Assembly (NCBI GenBank): GCA_963717195.1
Contig: CAVQVR010000019.1
Span: 124,001 to 188,000, forward strand
Source of the DNA: JACDAE01 sp963717195
GTDB lineage: Bacteria; Chloroflexota; Ktedonobacteria; Ktedonobacterales; Ktedonobacteraceae
Direction: 5' to 3'
DNA: 64,000 nucleotides
The notes under the pieces: model-generated
What the model was told of the DNA's origin: nothing
The model's database searches: none
What the model saw: only the letters and a program-made list of their open reading frames with translations
Made by a program: the position numbers and the translations under genes
Part shown: positions 8,808 through 18,310 of the stretch, piece by piece
Layout: each line of letters opens with the position of its first letter
Numbering within the stretch: the stretch's first letter is position 1

Positions 8808-8861
8808 GATTATCTTATGGCTGAAAGATTTTTCAGATGTTCCTTCTGCTGGCATGCGGAT

Positions 8862-8898
8862 GCATTCACACGGGCTTGTAAACAATCCGTGTGAATGC
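8862..8898. other. 12-bp inverted repeat between P450 and DUF1697 genes
   Basis: GCATTCACACGG (8862-8873) pairs exactly with 8887-8898 over a 13-base loop. There is no U-run, and the repeat ends 5 bases before the AAAGAGG Shine-Dalgarno of the next gene, so folding could affect expression. Confidence 0.4.
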
Positions 8899-8916
8899 CC
8901 ATAAAGAGGTTTGAAA

Positions 8917-9459
8917 ATGACTGCATTCCTATCACTATTTCGCGGCATCAACGTCGGAGGGAACCGTAAGGTCAAAATGGATGACCTCAAAGCGGTGCAT
9001 GAAGCTCTGGGACTACGAGATGTTCTACCCTATATACAGAGCGGCAATGTTATATTTAAAAGCGATGACACAGACTCGGCACAACTCCAGAAGCAGATCG
9101 AGGATGCCTTTGAAACAAAATTTGGATTTCACTCAGAAGTCATCATCCGCACTTCAGATGAGTTAAGCGCGATCATTGACAAAAACCCATTTCAGAACCA
9201 ACCAGACAAAGAGACAAAGTGGGTTGCCGTTATGTTCCTGGCAACCCTCCCCGACATTACAGCACAGGAAGCTCTTCTCAAGGCATACATTGGACCTGAG
9301 GAAATCCTCTTCAGCGGCAAAGAAATGTATATCTATTATCCAGATGGCATTGGACGCTCAAAGCTGTCCCACAGTTTCATCGAGAAAAAGCTGAAAACTG
9401 GTGCAACGGCAAGAAATTGGAATACCATTCTTAAATTGCAGGAAATGACCCGACAATAA
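8917..9459 (+). CDS. DUF1697 family protein
   Basis: 180 residues. The ATG at 8917 is preferred over the in-frame TTG at 8911 because AAAGAGG lies 7 bases before the ATG and only one base before the TTG. Family features are present: FLSLFRGINVGGNRKVKMDD, the YIQSGNVIFKS strand and the C-terminal RNWNTILKL pattern. The biochemical role of DUF1697 is not known. It ends 11 bases before the SnoaL-like gene, so the two are probably cotranscribed. Confidence 0.9.
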   Translation: MTAFLSLFRGINVGGNRKVKMDDLKAVHEALGLRDVLPYIQSGNVIFKSDDTDSAQLQKQIEDAFETKFGFHSEVIIRTSDELSAIIDKNPFQNQPDKETKWVAVMFLATLPDITAQEALLKAYIGPEEILFSGKEMYIYYPDGIGRSKLSHSFIEKKLKTGATARNWNTILKLQEMTRQ

Positions 9460-9470
9460 GGAGCTGCAAG

Positions 9471-9869
9471 ATGCCAATTGACGATAACAAGACGATTATA
9501 CGGCGTATATTTGCTGAAGCCCTGAACCAGGGTAAACTGGAACTGGTAGATCAGTTGTTTACAGCCGATTTCGTTGATCGCTCGACGCCCGAACAAGCCA
9601 CAGGGCCAGCAGGAGTCAAAGACTTTTTCTCAAGCGTGCATAGCGGTTTTCCAGACATTCACGTCAATATTGACGATATCATTGCCGAAGGCTTTAAAGT
9701 TGTCGTGCGTACGACATGGCACGGCACTCACCTGGGAAGGTATGCTGGCAATGAGCCAACTGGAAAGCAGGTAAGCGGAACGTTGATCCAGATCTTTCAC
9801 CTGGAAAACGGTCAGATTGTAGAGGAATGGAATGAAGGAAGCGGGTTGGAAAAAACCTTGACTGCATAA
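9471..9869 (+). CDS. SnoaL-like polyketide-cyclase/ester-cyclase family protein
   Basis: 132 residues with the alpha+beta barrel pattern of the SnoaL/NTF2-like superfamily: NKTIIRRIFAEALNQG, ADFVDRS, GVKDFFSSVHSGFPDIHV and a closing IFHLENGQIVEEW. Members include aldol cyclases and many uncharacterised ester cyclases. An AAGGAG lies just after the preceding stop, 7 bases before the ATG. The P450 nearby would fit secondary metabolism, but that is inference. Confidence 0.85.
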   Translation: MPIDDNKTIIRRIFAEALNQGKLELVDQLFTADFVDRSTPEQATGPAGVKDFFSSVHSGFPDIHVNIDDIIAEGFKVVVRTTWHGTHLGRYAGNEPTGKQVSGTLIQIFHLENGQIVEEWNEGSGLEKTLTA

Positions 9870-10114
9870 CGAAATTCTAGTAGATGCAGCCTTTACCTCA
9901 TTTATTGACAAGATTAAAATAAGATAAGTTATAGTTTACATTTAGCTTAGAGTCTCTTTTTAAAATCATTTTACCTTGTATTATATAAATATTTCTGTTA
10001 TTATATAAATGTGAAATATGATTATTCGCATCGATTGAATGGTTGATGAAACTTTTCATCGAGATAAATTCTACCAATTAGAGAGTTTTCGCATAGAAGA
10101 AAGAGAAAGTAAAC

Positions 10115-10387
10115 ATGTTAACAGCGTTGCTTTTCTGGGTTATTGTTGGCCTCATTGCCGGTTTCCTGGCAAGTGTCGTGATGCGTGGCGGCGGTTATGG
10201 CGTTGTTGGTGATATCGTTGTTGGTATTATCGGTGCCCTTATCGGTGGTTTCATCATGAACGCCCTTGGTTACAGTACTGGTGGGAACATCATCTATAGT
10301 GTCATCGTCGCCTTCATTGGTGCCTGTATACTGATTGCCATCCTACGTGCAGTCAGCGGCGGCACTCGTAGTAGACGTAGGTTATAA
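10115..10387 (+). CDS. GlsB/YeaQ/YmgE family membrane protein (transglycosylase-associated)
   Basis: 90 residues with three hydrophobic segments and the glycine-rich pattern of this family (LIAGFLASVVMRGGGYG; IIGALIGGFIMN; IVAFIGACILIAILR). These small inner-membrane proteins are often stress-induced; function is poorly defined. The upstream AT-rich region has two TATTATATAAAT copies (9979-9990, 9999-10010) that may include the promoter. A terminator follows. Confidence 0.9.
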   Translation: MLTALLFWVIVGLIAGFLASVVMRGGGYGVVGDIVVGIIGALIGGFIMNALGYSTGGNIIYSVIVAFIGACILIAILRAVSGGTRSRRRL

Positions 10388-10441
10388 CACATCCATGAAC
10401 AGGTATCTCTCAGAGATGCCAGGGCAAAAAAGAGAAGGGAT

Positions 10442-10471
10442 GATACGGAAACGTATCCGCCTTTCTTTTTT
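10442..10471 (+). terminator. Intrinsic terminator after the GlsB-like gene
   Basis: GATACG-GAAA-CGTATC is a tetraloop hairpin followed by CGCCTTTCTTTTTT. It lies at the convergent boundary with the histidine kinase. Confidence 0.7.
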
Positions 10472-10472
10472 G

Positions 10473-13013
10473 TTAAAGAGGCAGAGTAAAATGAAAAGTT
10501 GCGCCATGGCCTTTCTTACTTTCTACCCACAACTTCCCACCGTGGCGCTTGATAATCTCACAGGAGATATAGAGACCAATGCCCAGCCCAGGATAGGTTT
10601 GTTCTTCGGTATCAGCGATCTGATAGAAGCGCTCAAAAATCTGCTGTTGATACTCTTCAGCAACTCCAATACCGAAATCCTGGACGCTAATGTGGACCCG
10701 ATTTTGATCTTTTGCGACACGTACCAGCACGGTATCTGCTTGTTGAGAATACTTAATTGCATTATTCAGAAGATTAATCAGCACTTGCCCGATACGATCC
10801 CGATCCCCAAAAACTTCAGCATGAATTTGCCCTTCAAGTTGCAAGTGATGCGTCTGTGTGGTCTCCTGAACGTTTTCTACGATCTCTTGCACCAGTTCAT
10901 CCAGCGCAAAGCATTCTTCTCGATAGATGAGTTGACCTGTTTGCATTTTAGAAAGATCGAGCAAATCGTTGATAAGTTTGATTAACTTATTTATCTGAGC
11001 ATCCATACGGGTGAGATAATGGAGCGTTTTTTCATCCCCTTGCATGGTTAGACGCCGTTGCAGGAGACCGAGAAAGCCTTTGAGACTGGTAACCGGCGTT
11101 TTGAGCTCATGACTGGCCATACTGATAAATTCATCTTTGCGCTTGTCCAGTTCTTTGCGCTCGCTGATATCTAGGACAAAACCAATGCAGGTATTGGTGC
11201 TCTGGTCAATGCGCGTCACGGCAACCAGGACAGGTACGCGTTTCCCACTTTTATGCAGGTATTCTTTTTCATAGGTACCCGACGACCCTATTTCTTGTAA
11301 GGCGGTCACTGCATCTTGACTCAAGGAGTGAAATTCAGGAGGAGTGATGGCATCGCGCTCCACTTTTCCTGCCTGCAATTCTGCTCGTGTGTAGCCAAGT
11401 AAATCGAGAAAGGCATCATTCGCATCCAGAAAAACACCAGAAAAATCCGAGACAAACACGCCGATGAGGTTAGAATCAAAGAGCCGCTGAGCCCTGGCTT
11501 CTAAGCGCTTTTGCTCAGTGATATTACGGGCAATAGAAGACGCACCTATAATGGAGCCTTTACTATCCTTGATCGGAGAAACAGTGATGGAGACAGTCAG
11601 GAAGGTACCATCCTTGCGTACACGTGTCGTCTCAAAGTGGTCAATGCGCTCACCCCGATAGATGTGCTCCATGATCTGCTCAAATTCATCTTGGCGGCCC
11701 GGCAAGAAGAGAAGTGCCACAGGCTGGCCCACGATTTCTTGAGCGCTATATCCGTACATGCGCTCTGCCGCAGCATTCCAACTCGTGATACGGCCGTTCA
11801 AATCTTTGCTAAGAATGGCATCATCAGAAGACTCTACAATAGCAGCCAGACGAAAAAGTGCCTCTTCCGCACGCCCGTGTTCGGCCAGCGCAGCTCCGAG
11901 CGTATTTGCCTTTTGCGGCAAAGGAGCAATGGTACGAAAGAGTTCATCTGGGCTCCCCAGTGAGATATCACTCTTACCGGGAATAATCAGGGAGTGTTGC
12001 TTGCAAATATCGTTAAACGCCCCCCTACAAGTCTCTCCAGCAAAACTGTGCATCGAATAAGCACAAAAGAGCGTAAAAGAGGCTATAGTATGCAGGTTGT
12101 TCCAGAGTTCTTCCAACTGGATTGCGGCCACCTGATTTTCCTCGGCCCAGAGCAACGCGACCATCTCCCCAAAGACGCGCACGGGGCGTCCACCCCTCGC
12201 TGCTTGCGCAATGATATTCCTAAAGACCTCGGCAAAACGCTCTGGATCTGGCAATCCATCAACCATGAACTTCGACAGCATCTCAACCGCACTTAGCGAG
12301 ATATACTTACCTTGCATATGAGAAGCAGTCAGGAGTCCATTTGCTTTCAAGCGATCCTCAAGGCGTTCCTGGTGGGTCTTCGTACTCACAACGATACAGA
12401 CATCACCTTCAGCGAGACCAGAACCAATAAACCCACTTACTGCATCCAGGAGAAATTCATCAGACTCATAAAACTGGACGAAATGCCCGGACGGACTCAC
12501 CTCGCTCCAATGCAAATCTGGCACCAGTTTCTGTTTGATAGTCGCACGAAAATTGGCAATGATGGCACCCGCACCAGGCACGGAGAGCAGATTGGTAACA
12601 CTGCCTTCAAACCATTGCCATGCGCCATCTTTACAACGTAGACGATATTCAGCACTCAGGCTTTTTCCAGGTGCCTGTCCTATTTCGCCTAACATCTGCC
12701 GCATGGTAGCAAGATTATTAGAATGAACAAGAACAAATACATGGTTACCAACAATTTCCTCAGGAGTATATCCCAGAACAGAGCTGACAGAAGGGCTCAC
12801 ATAGGTCGCAATGTGCTCCGCATTGAGAAGCACAAAAATATCTGAGCTGTTTTCAATGAAGGGATGAGAACATTGTTCGTTTTGTCCAGCGGTTTTTTCT
12901 TCCTGGGGATTCGTGTGAGTTTTTTTCGATGTTGTTGACATGTAATTGATCCTTATTATCCCACCATACTCTTTCTCAGAAACTATACCATCTTTGCTCC
13001 GTTTAGACAACAT
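10473..13013 (-). CDS. Hybrid-sensor histidine kinase with PAS and MEDS domains
   Basis: About 846 residues, no transmembrane segment, so a soluble sensor. Domains in order: PAS (about 50-165; IFVLLNAEHIATYVSPS), MEDS sensory domain (about 175-340; HFVQFYESDEFLLDAVSGF), PAS (about 385-500; YGYSAQEIVGQPVALLF), PAS (about 510-620), then HisKA with the phosphoacceptor at about His635 (SMASHELKTPVTSL) and HATPase_c with the N-box (LINLLNNAIKYS), DFGIGVA and GLGIGLYIS. The ATG at 13013 has GGAGGT 9 bases upstream. A second candidate at 12941 has AAGGAT. No response regulator is adjacent. Confidence 0.95.
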   Translation of the reverse strand: MLSKRSKDGIVSEKEYGGIIRINYMSTTSKKTHTNPQEEKTAGQNEQCSHPFIENSSDIFVLLNAEHIATYVSPSVSSVLGYTPEEIVGNHVFVLVHSNNLATMRQMLGEIGQAPGKSLSAEYRLRCKDGAWQWFEGSVTNLLSVPGAGAIIANFRATIKQKLVPDLHWSEVSPSGHFVQFYESDEFLLDAVSGFIGSGLAEGDVCIVVSTKTHQERLEDRLKANGLLTASHMQGKYISLSAVEMLSKFMVDGLPDPERFAEVFRNIIAQAARGGRPVRVFGEMVALLWAEENQVAAIQLEELWNNLHTIASFTLFCAYSMHSFAGETCRGAFNDICKQHSLIIPGKSDISLGSPDELFRTIAPLPQKANTLGAALAEHGRAEEALFRLAAIVESSDDAILSKDLNGRITSWNAAAERMYGYSAQEIVGQPVALLFLPGRQDEFEQIMEHIYRGERIDHFETTRVRKDGTFLTVSITVSPIKDSKGSIIGASSIARNITEQKRLEARAQRLFDSNLIGVFVSDFSGVFLDANDAFLDLLGYTRAELQAGKVERDAITPPEFHSLSQDAVTALQEIGSSGTYEKEYLHKSGKRVPVLVAVTRIDQSTNTCIGFVLDISERKELDKRKDEFISMASHELKTPVTSLKGFLGLLQRRLTMQGDEKTLHYLTRMDAQINKLIKLINDLLDLSKMQTGQLIYREECFALDELVQEIVENVQETTQTHHLQLEGQIHAEVFGDRDRIGQVLINLLNNAIKYSQQADTVLVRVAKDQNRVHISVQDFGIGVAEEYQQQIFERFYQIADTEEQTYPGLGIGLYISCEIIKRHGGKLWVESKKGHGATFHFTLPL

Positions 13014-13264
13014 CAACCACTTACCTCCAATCAGAAGCTATTGACCTGCAAAGAAAGAGCTTGAGGAAAACGTGAGAGTGTATACTATTTTCACTCACAC
13101 AGGAACAAATGAATGTACCAGAATGTTGATATTGATAAGAAGGTACGAACCCTCAAGGATATGTAACGATTGACAGATCTGGGATTATTCCCCAATCTTA
13201 GAACGTTATCATTACCCGTGATCCCTTTATAAAGACAACAGATTTCAGACAAGCGAGGCAAATA

Positions 13265-13816
13265 ATGGCTCAGTATGAGACTGCTACACTGGCAAGTGGA
13301 TGCTTCTGGTGTACGGAGGCCGTGTTCAAAAGATTGAAGGGAGTCGTATCCGTTCTTCCTGGATATGCAGCGTCCAAAGTAGAAAACCCTTCCTATCAAC
13401 AGGTGTGTACTGGCAAAACTGGTGCTGCTGAGGGTATCCAGATTACCTATGATCCCTCTGTGATCTCCTATGAAAAGGTGCTGGAGATTTTCTGGCATCT
13501 GCACGATCCAACCACATTGAACCGGCAGGGCAATGATGTCGGAACACAGTATCGCTCAGCCGTTTACTACCATAACGATGAGCAAAAACGTATTGCCCAG
13601 ACGGTAAAAGCAGCCCTGGAACAATCTCACACCTATAAAGATCCTATTGTGACGGAGATTACTCCTTTCACTAACTTCTATCACGCCGAGGACTATCACC
13701 AGGATTATTACGACAACAATCGCTACCAGCCCTACTGTAGAGCTGTGATCGATCCAAAGGTACGCAAGTTGCTGAAGGAATATAGTAACGAGGTCAAAGA
13801 AGTAGGCATCAAGTAG
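13265..13816 (+). CDS. msrA: Peptide methionine sulfoxide reductase A
   Basis: 183 residues, full length for MsrA. The active-site motif GCFWCTEAVF contains the nucleophilic Cys at about residue 14, and the second conserved region HDPTTLNRQGNDVGTQYRS is complete. The enzyme reduces the S-epimer of methionine sulfoxide in proteins. There is no fused MsrB domain. The Shine-Dalgarno is weak (GCGAGGC). It is followed by a long inverted repeat. Confidence 0.95.
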   Translation: MAQYETATLASGCFWCTEAVFKRLKGVVSVLPGYAASKVENPSYQQVCTGKTGAAEGIQITYDPSVISYEKVLEIFWHLHDPTTLNRQGNDVGTQYRSAVYYHNDEQKRIAQTVKAALEQSHTYKDPIVTEITPFTNFYHAEDYHQDYYDNNRYQPYCRAVIDPKVRKLLKEYSNEVKEVGIK

Positions 13817-13847
13817 GGTACCCTTTTTGCAGAGGCCCCAAATTGAG

Positions 13848-13934
13848 CGTAGGGTGCCTCTCTTGCAGGAACCTAGCTCACCTATCGAGCATGGTTTATC
13901 GGGAAGCGGGCCCCTGCAAGAGAGGCACCCTACG
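13848..13934. repeat. 22-bp perfect inverted repeat between msrA and the EamA transporter
   Basis: The arms 13848-13869 and 13913-13934 are exact complements (starting CGTAGGGTGCC) around a 43-base loop. There is no U-run. The CGTAGGG core recurs, with variation, near 35.1, 37.1, 54.0 and 56.5 kb. Confidence 0.6.
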
Positions 13935-13999
13935 TTCATTCCCCTAAAGGAACAGGGGAACGTATTTCCCGTTCTTTGCATGGAAAGGAAGATATTTGC

Positions 14000-14902
14000 A
14001 TGTCAGGTATATCTGACGCGCCTCGCTCCAGGATTGATACCCCAACAGTCATTGCACTTGTCGTTACTTTATTGCCCTGGGCCTCAGCCTTTGCCGGTAT
14101 TCGAGCCGGGCTAGAAGGTTATTCTCCAGGAGCTCTCGTCCTCTTCCGCTTCCTCATAGCCTCCACTGGACTGATTCTCTATGCGCTCCTCACCCATATG
14201 CGCTTGCCAGCTTTACATGATCTCCCAGCAATGTTTTTCCTTGGTTTCGCAGGCATTACTATCTACCAGATTTGCCTGACCTTTGGTGAGCAAAGCGTCT
14301 CTGCCGGAACCGCCAGCTTCCTGGTGGCCACAGTTCCCTGTTTCACTGTACTGATGGCCTTCTTCTTTCTCAGAGAACGCCTGAGCCCACTGGGTGGCAT
14401 AGGCATCGTTGTAAGCTTTGTGGGCGTGGCGATTATTTCTTTTAGCGGCAAGAGCGGCTTTAGCTTTACGCCTGGTACGCTCCTCATTGTGCTGGCTTCG
14501 TTCTCTGAAAGTATTGCCTTCATTGTGCAAAAACGTTTTATGCACAAGTATACGGGCCTGGAACTAGCTACATACATGATGTGGACGGGGACGATCTTCA
14601 TGCTTGTTTTTACCCCTGACCTCTTGCAGGAAGCACCCACTGCCCCTCTTATTCCAACGCTCTCCATTATCTATCTTGGCCTCTTTCCAGCAGCCCTCTC
14701 TTATGTTGCATGGTCGTATACATTATCACGTGTCCCAGCCTCGACGGCTACCAGTTTCTTGAACCTGTCGCCTGTGCTGGCACTCTTGATCTCCTGGCTC
14801 TGGTTGAACGAAGTACCTGCTTTTCTGGAGATAGTGGGTGGAGTCGTGGTTATTGTTGGAGTATTGATTGTCAACACATGGGGAAGGGCATCTTCAAACT
14901 GA
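14000..14902 (+). CDS. EamA/DMT-family transporter
   Basis: 300 residues with about ten transmembrane helices in two EamA repeats (first repeat LLPWASAFAGIRAGLEGYSP, second AYVAWSYTLSRVPASTATSF and PVLALLISWLWLNE). The drug/metabolite transporter superfamily exports metabolites or amino acids; the substrate is unknown. The start at 14000 is chosen because GGAAG lies 9 bases upstream; a second in-frame ATG at 13976 has no such site. Confidence 0.9.
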   Translation: MSGISDAPRSRIDTPTVIALVVTLLPWASAFAGIRAGLEGYSPGALVLFRFLIASTGLILYALLTHMRLPALHDLPAMFFLGFAGITIYQICLTFGEQSVSAGTASFLVATVPCFTVLMAFFFLRERLSPLGGIGIVVSFVGVAIISFSGKSGFSFTPGTLLIVLASFSESIAFIVQKRFMHKYTGLELATYMMWTGTIFMLVFTPDLLQEAPTAPLIPTLSIIYLGLFPAALSYVAWSYTLSRVPASTATSFLNLSPVLALLISWLWLNEVPAFLEIVGGVVVIVGVLIVNTWGRASSN

Positions 14903-15007
14903 ACGGTTGATATTTACAAATATTGGTATTTACCAACAATAGTTATGGACACGTGTATTGAGGTAGGAATCTCTCAGATTTTCCAAACAGTTGTTTCCTC
15001 TTCTCCT

Positions 15008-15165
15008 ACCGTTCGTGGCCAGATGCCTCGCCGCCAGCGGCTCGCCTCTTCTTACCAGTGTTTTTGTGGCTCGGTTGTCCCGGCGGGGCAACCGAGCCAC
15101 AAAAACACTTCTTCCTTTTGCGAGCGCCGCTGGCATGAGGCGTCCGGCCACGAGCGGCTGCAGCG
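15008..15165. repeat. Long imperfect hairpin with a 21-bp perfect core
   Basis: Arms 15057-15077 and 15089-15109 are exact complements (AGTGTTTTTGTGGCTCGGTTG) with an 11-base loop. Imperfect pairing continues outward (CGTGGCC...GCCTC, CCAGCGG) to about 15008 and 15165. It is GC-rich and non-coding, like a palindromic repeat or MITE, and fills most of the 313-base gap before the DedA gene. Confidence 0.6.
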
Positions 15166-15216
15166 GTTTGACGAACTTTTAAAAAGTTCGAGCTGACTTA
15201 TATATTGATCCCTTTT

Positions 15217-16068
15217 CTAGCGACGATAGAGCGTATGGTCATCTCCTGATTGTGGAGGCATATTCTGCGGGGGATACTGAAATGGAGATTGTTGCTGCTG
15301 CCCCCATGCCTGTTGGGGCTGCTGAAACGGTGCTGGTTGTTGTTGCCATTGCTGTGTAGGGGGCTGTTGTGAGGCAGCGGCTTCGGCAGCAGCATGTTCG
15401 GCACGCGCTCTACGGTCATTACGGATATGACGCCAGATATAAAGAACAACCAGGATTACCACGAGTACCAGAATCACAGCATCAAGATCATGGAAGATTG
15501 GGCTTAGTTTATCCGCATTCTTCCCTAGAACCGTTCCAACATAGGCAAGCAACAGACACCAGGGGAACGAGCCAAGGAAGGTATAGAGACAGAACTTCCC
15601 AAAAGGCATTTTGGTAATACCAGCAGGGAGAGAAATATAGGTGCGCACCACAGGAAGAAGACGAGAGAAGAAAGCGGTTGCGCTTCCCCAGCGCAGAAAG
15701 AAACGATCAGCTTTATCTGCATCATGTTGAGAGATAAGGACATAGCGACCGTATTTGAGCATCAGTGGACGGCCACCCGCATAACCGATACCATAGGCCA
15801 CAATCGATCCTATCAGACAGCCGAGAGAGCCGGAGAGAGCCACCAGCAGCAGATTGAGCCAGAGTGGAAAAGAAGGGCTGGTGCCGGGCAAATGTTTTTG
15901 CACTGTTGCCTGAGAGAGCAAGATACCCGCAATAGGCATAACAATTTCACTGGGAAGAGGAATACAACAACTTTCGATAGCCATAGCAACTACTATACCA
16001 AATAGACCAGTTGCAAGGTAGAGATTAGTGATAAGCGTTGTTAATGCGCTTGTTAAATTTGCTAACAA
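15217..16068 (-). CDS. DedA family membrane protein with a glutamine/proline-rich tail
   Basis: 283 residues from the TTG at 16068, preferred because a perfect AAGGAGG lies 8 bases upstream; an ATG at 16116 in the same frame lacks one. The SNARE-assoc/DedA domain covers about residues 10-200, with an acidic loop near ESCCIPLPSE and the conserved arginines in SRLLPVVRTYISLPAGITKM. DedA proteins take part in lipid flipping and membrane homeostasis. The last ~65 residues are cytosolic and Q/P-rich and not part of the family domain. Confidence 0.88.
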   Translation of the reverse strand: MLANLTSALTTLITNLYLATGLFGIVVAMAIESCCIPLPSEIVMPIAGILLSQATVQKHLPGTSPSFPLWLNLLLVALSGSLGCLIGSIVAYGIGYAGGRPLMLKYGRYVLISQHDADKADRFFLRWGSATAFFSRLLPVVRTYISLPAGITKMPFGKFCLYTFLGSFPWCLLLAYVGTVLGKNADKLSPIFHDLDAVILVLVVILVVLYIWRHIRNDRRARAEHAAAEAAASQQPPTQQWQQQPAPFQQPQQAWGQQQQSPFQYPPQNMPPQSGDDHTLYRR

Positions 16069-16170
16069 TGAAAAAGCCTCCTTTAGAAAACCTACACGTC
16101 TAGCCCATAGTAGCATAGTTTGTCAAAAGAGACCAGGACCAATAGTACGAAAATGATATACTCTAAAGTC

Positions 16171-17310
16171 TTATTCTTGATCATGTTGTTGCGGTTCCAG
16201 CCGTGAAGAACGACGGATTCTTGGGGGATGGAGCTGTTGCGACATTTCCTGCCGTATAGGATCGTCATCATACGTGTAGGGTGCACGGCGCACCAATGGT
16301 CGTCCCAGAGAACCTGACGGATTCTCTGTCTGTTGAAATGCGCGATCAAGCTGTGGATTACGCGCAAATTGTCCCGCAGGACGCTGCATGGGCCCTGTTT
16401 CTGGATAAAAATCGCCCAGGTTTTCTGTTTCAGGATCATTCAGGTAGGCAGAATGGTGGAAAGAACTGCCACCTTCAGGCGGGAGAGAATGCGACATACC
16501 ATTACGGGAGGGTTTTGATTCAACTACGCGTGGTCGCCTTTGAGGCTGTGGAGTCTCTGGTGGAAGTTGGCGTGCAGAGCGTGGACGCGGTAGTTGTTCA
16601 TAATTGTCTTGCTCGGGGCGCATTGATGGCACGCGCCGAGAAAAATGAGTTGGCAAGACCTCGACATCATCTTCGTACTGCTGTAACTTTTCCATGCGAG
16701 CAGCCCGCAAAGCGGCTGAACGATGATGACGCATAACGGAACCGGGTTCGTAGCCAGGCAAACCGGGATAGTTCATATGCCGGGTAGTGGTACGACGACT
16801 GCCAGCATCCTTCGAGCGCGTGGCTGGCATATTTTTTGTTCCGGGTCTGGGCAAAGGAGCATAGTTACCCCGTCGAGAAGCAGATGGCCTGTTTAGAGAA
16901 GGATTTTGTTCCGGCACACGTTGAGGAGCTGGCAACGGAAGATTGCGTACCTGCTGGCGTGGTGGTTGATAATACTCCTCATCCTCGTTCCAGAATTCCT
17001 CTTCTTCAGCCTCTTCATATTCTTCGACTTCATAGGCACCACGTATTGCTCTAACAGGGCTCTCCTCATCCTCATACTCGTACATCTGTGAGAGTTCGGC
17101 TGCGGTCCATTCAGTCTCGGCATGCAATTGTTCATCATGACGACGAGAAAGGTAGGAGAACAACGTAAGGGAGATTGGAATACTGAGAAGCAATGCGGCC
17201 AATCCACCTATAAGTCCACCCAAAATCCAGGAATTCAGCGTATTACCGAACCAGAGAACCACAGCGGCACCTGCAATAAGCACCAGTGCTGTAGCAACAG
17301 CTTTGATCAT
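16171..17310 (-). CDS. Hypothetical two-helix membrane protein with a long disordered tail
   Basis: 379 residues from the ATG at 17310 (GGAG 6 bases upstream). Two transmembrane helices lie at about 3-25 and 30-52. A glutamate-rich stretch (EEYEEAEEEEFWNEDEEYY) follows, then a long Pro/Arg/Gln-rich region with no predicted fold. No enzymatic motif is seen. It may be a membrane-anchored scaffold. It lies between the DedA and LexA genes on the same strand. Confidence 0.7.
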   Translation of the reverse strand: MIKAVATALVLIAGAAVVLWFGNTLNSWILGGLIGGLAALLLSIPISLTLFSYLSRRHDEQLHAETEWTAAELSQMYEYEDEESPVRAIRGAYEVEEYEEAEEEEFWNEDEEYYQPPRQQVRNLPLPAPQRVPEQNPSLNRPSASRRGNYAPLPRPGTKNMPATRSKDAGSRRTTTRHMNYPGLPGYEPGSVMRHHRSAALRAARMEKLQQYEDDVEVLPTHFSRRVPSMRPEQDNYEQLPRPRSARQLPPETPQPQRRPRVVESKPSRNGMSHSLPPEGGSSFHHSAYLNDPETENLGDFYPETGPMQRPAGQFARNPQLDRAFQQTENPSGSLGRPLVRRAPYTYDDDPIRQEMSQQLHPPRIRRSSRLEPQQHDQE

Positions 17311-17665
17311 CCTGTTCTCCAACTGCGGATACCCCCGCGTTCACGCATGGGGAGGAAACAATTGCCACCCGAAGGCAGGAGTGTTTTTGTACTTGTATGG
17401 GAACGCTCAAACCCACATCGCTCGCGCAGGTTATGTACCCACGCCAGGGAAGATACCGTGGCAAAATTATACCAGACTTCGGGCAAGAGTACAAGAGGGG
17501 GAAAGAAGAGAGCGGACCCCAAAAAGAGATTTTACGGCAAAAAATAGTATAAGAAAATGTGGGCAGCAAGTTATACAGCAAAATGTTGCGTTACCGGATT
17601 GGCACGCAAAAACAACGTTGCTCTTTTCTTGACTGCCTCGTCACACAAAAGCCTACAGATTAAGG
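17311..17665. other. Gene-free interval between lexA and the disordered-tail membrane protein
   Basis: 355 bases. I see no gene, no strong hairpin and no repeat. It should hold the promoter of the minus-strand gene starting at 17310. Confidence 0.4.
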
Positions 17666-18310
17666 CTAAGCAGCATTTCCGCACTGGCGGAAGATCGCGA
17701 TAACCTTTCCCTGAACCTGCCATTCGCGGTCCCAGACACTGCGGGGAATCAAGATTGGTTCCAGCTCTGAGTTCGCGGGCTGCAGACGTACGCGATCATG
17801 ATCTTTCTCTTGATAGAAACGCTTGAGTGTCGCGCTCCCACTGACGCCTTCCTGCATATGGACGGCAACGACAATATCACCATTCTGGCAAGTACTTTGC
17901 GGTTTAATCACCACATAGTCACCATCGCAGATATGATCTTCGATCATAGAACGGCCCTTCACGACCAGGGCGTACGTTTTCTCGTTCTCCACCAACTCAC
18001 GGCCCACATCCACCGTCTGGGCTGAGTCAGAAAAGATATCGAGCGGCTCACCAGCAGCAATAGTACCAGCCACCGGGATGCCTACTGTTGGTTTTGTCGT
18101 TAGCTTAATACCACGGCTTTTCTTGGCCTGGCGTGAAATAAGCCCCTTCTTCTCCAGCATGGTAAGATGATAATCAACATGGCCAGTGCTGGCTATTTTC
18201 AACTCGCGTCCAATCTCACGATTGGTGGGGGGCATCCCCTCTGAATCCATGTATGAAACAATAAAATCATACATCTTGCGCTGTATCTCGCTAGCTTGCT
18301 CCAATGACAT
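17666..18310 (-). CDS. lexA: LexA SOS-response repressor
   Basis: 214 residues from the ATG at 18310, which has GGAGG just upstream. The N-terminal winged HTH spans about 1-65 (PPTNREIGRELKI then GHVDYHLTMLEKKGLI). The Ala81-Gly82 cleavage site lies in PVAGTIAAGEP. The Ser-Lys dyad is Ser121 (GRSMIEDHI) and Lys163 (ATLKRF), so RecA-stimulated self-cleavage should be intact. A GAAC-N4-ATTC element at 18370-18381 resembles, with one mismatch, the GAAC-N4-GTTC SOS box of Gram-positive bacteria, so it may be autoregulatory. Confidence 0.95.
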   Translation of the reverse strand: MSLEQASEIQRKMYDFIVSYMDSEGMPPTNREIGRELKIASTGHVDYHLTMLEKKGLISRQAKKSRGIKLTTKPTVGIPVAGTIAAGEPLDIFSDSAQTVDVGRELVENEKTYALVVKGRSMIEDHICDGDYVVIKPQSTCQNGDIVVAVHMQEGVSGSATLKRFYQEKDHDRVRLQPANSELEPILIPRSVWDREWQVQGKVIAIFRQCGNAA

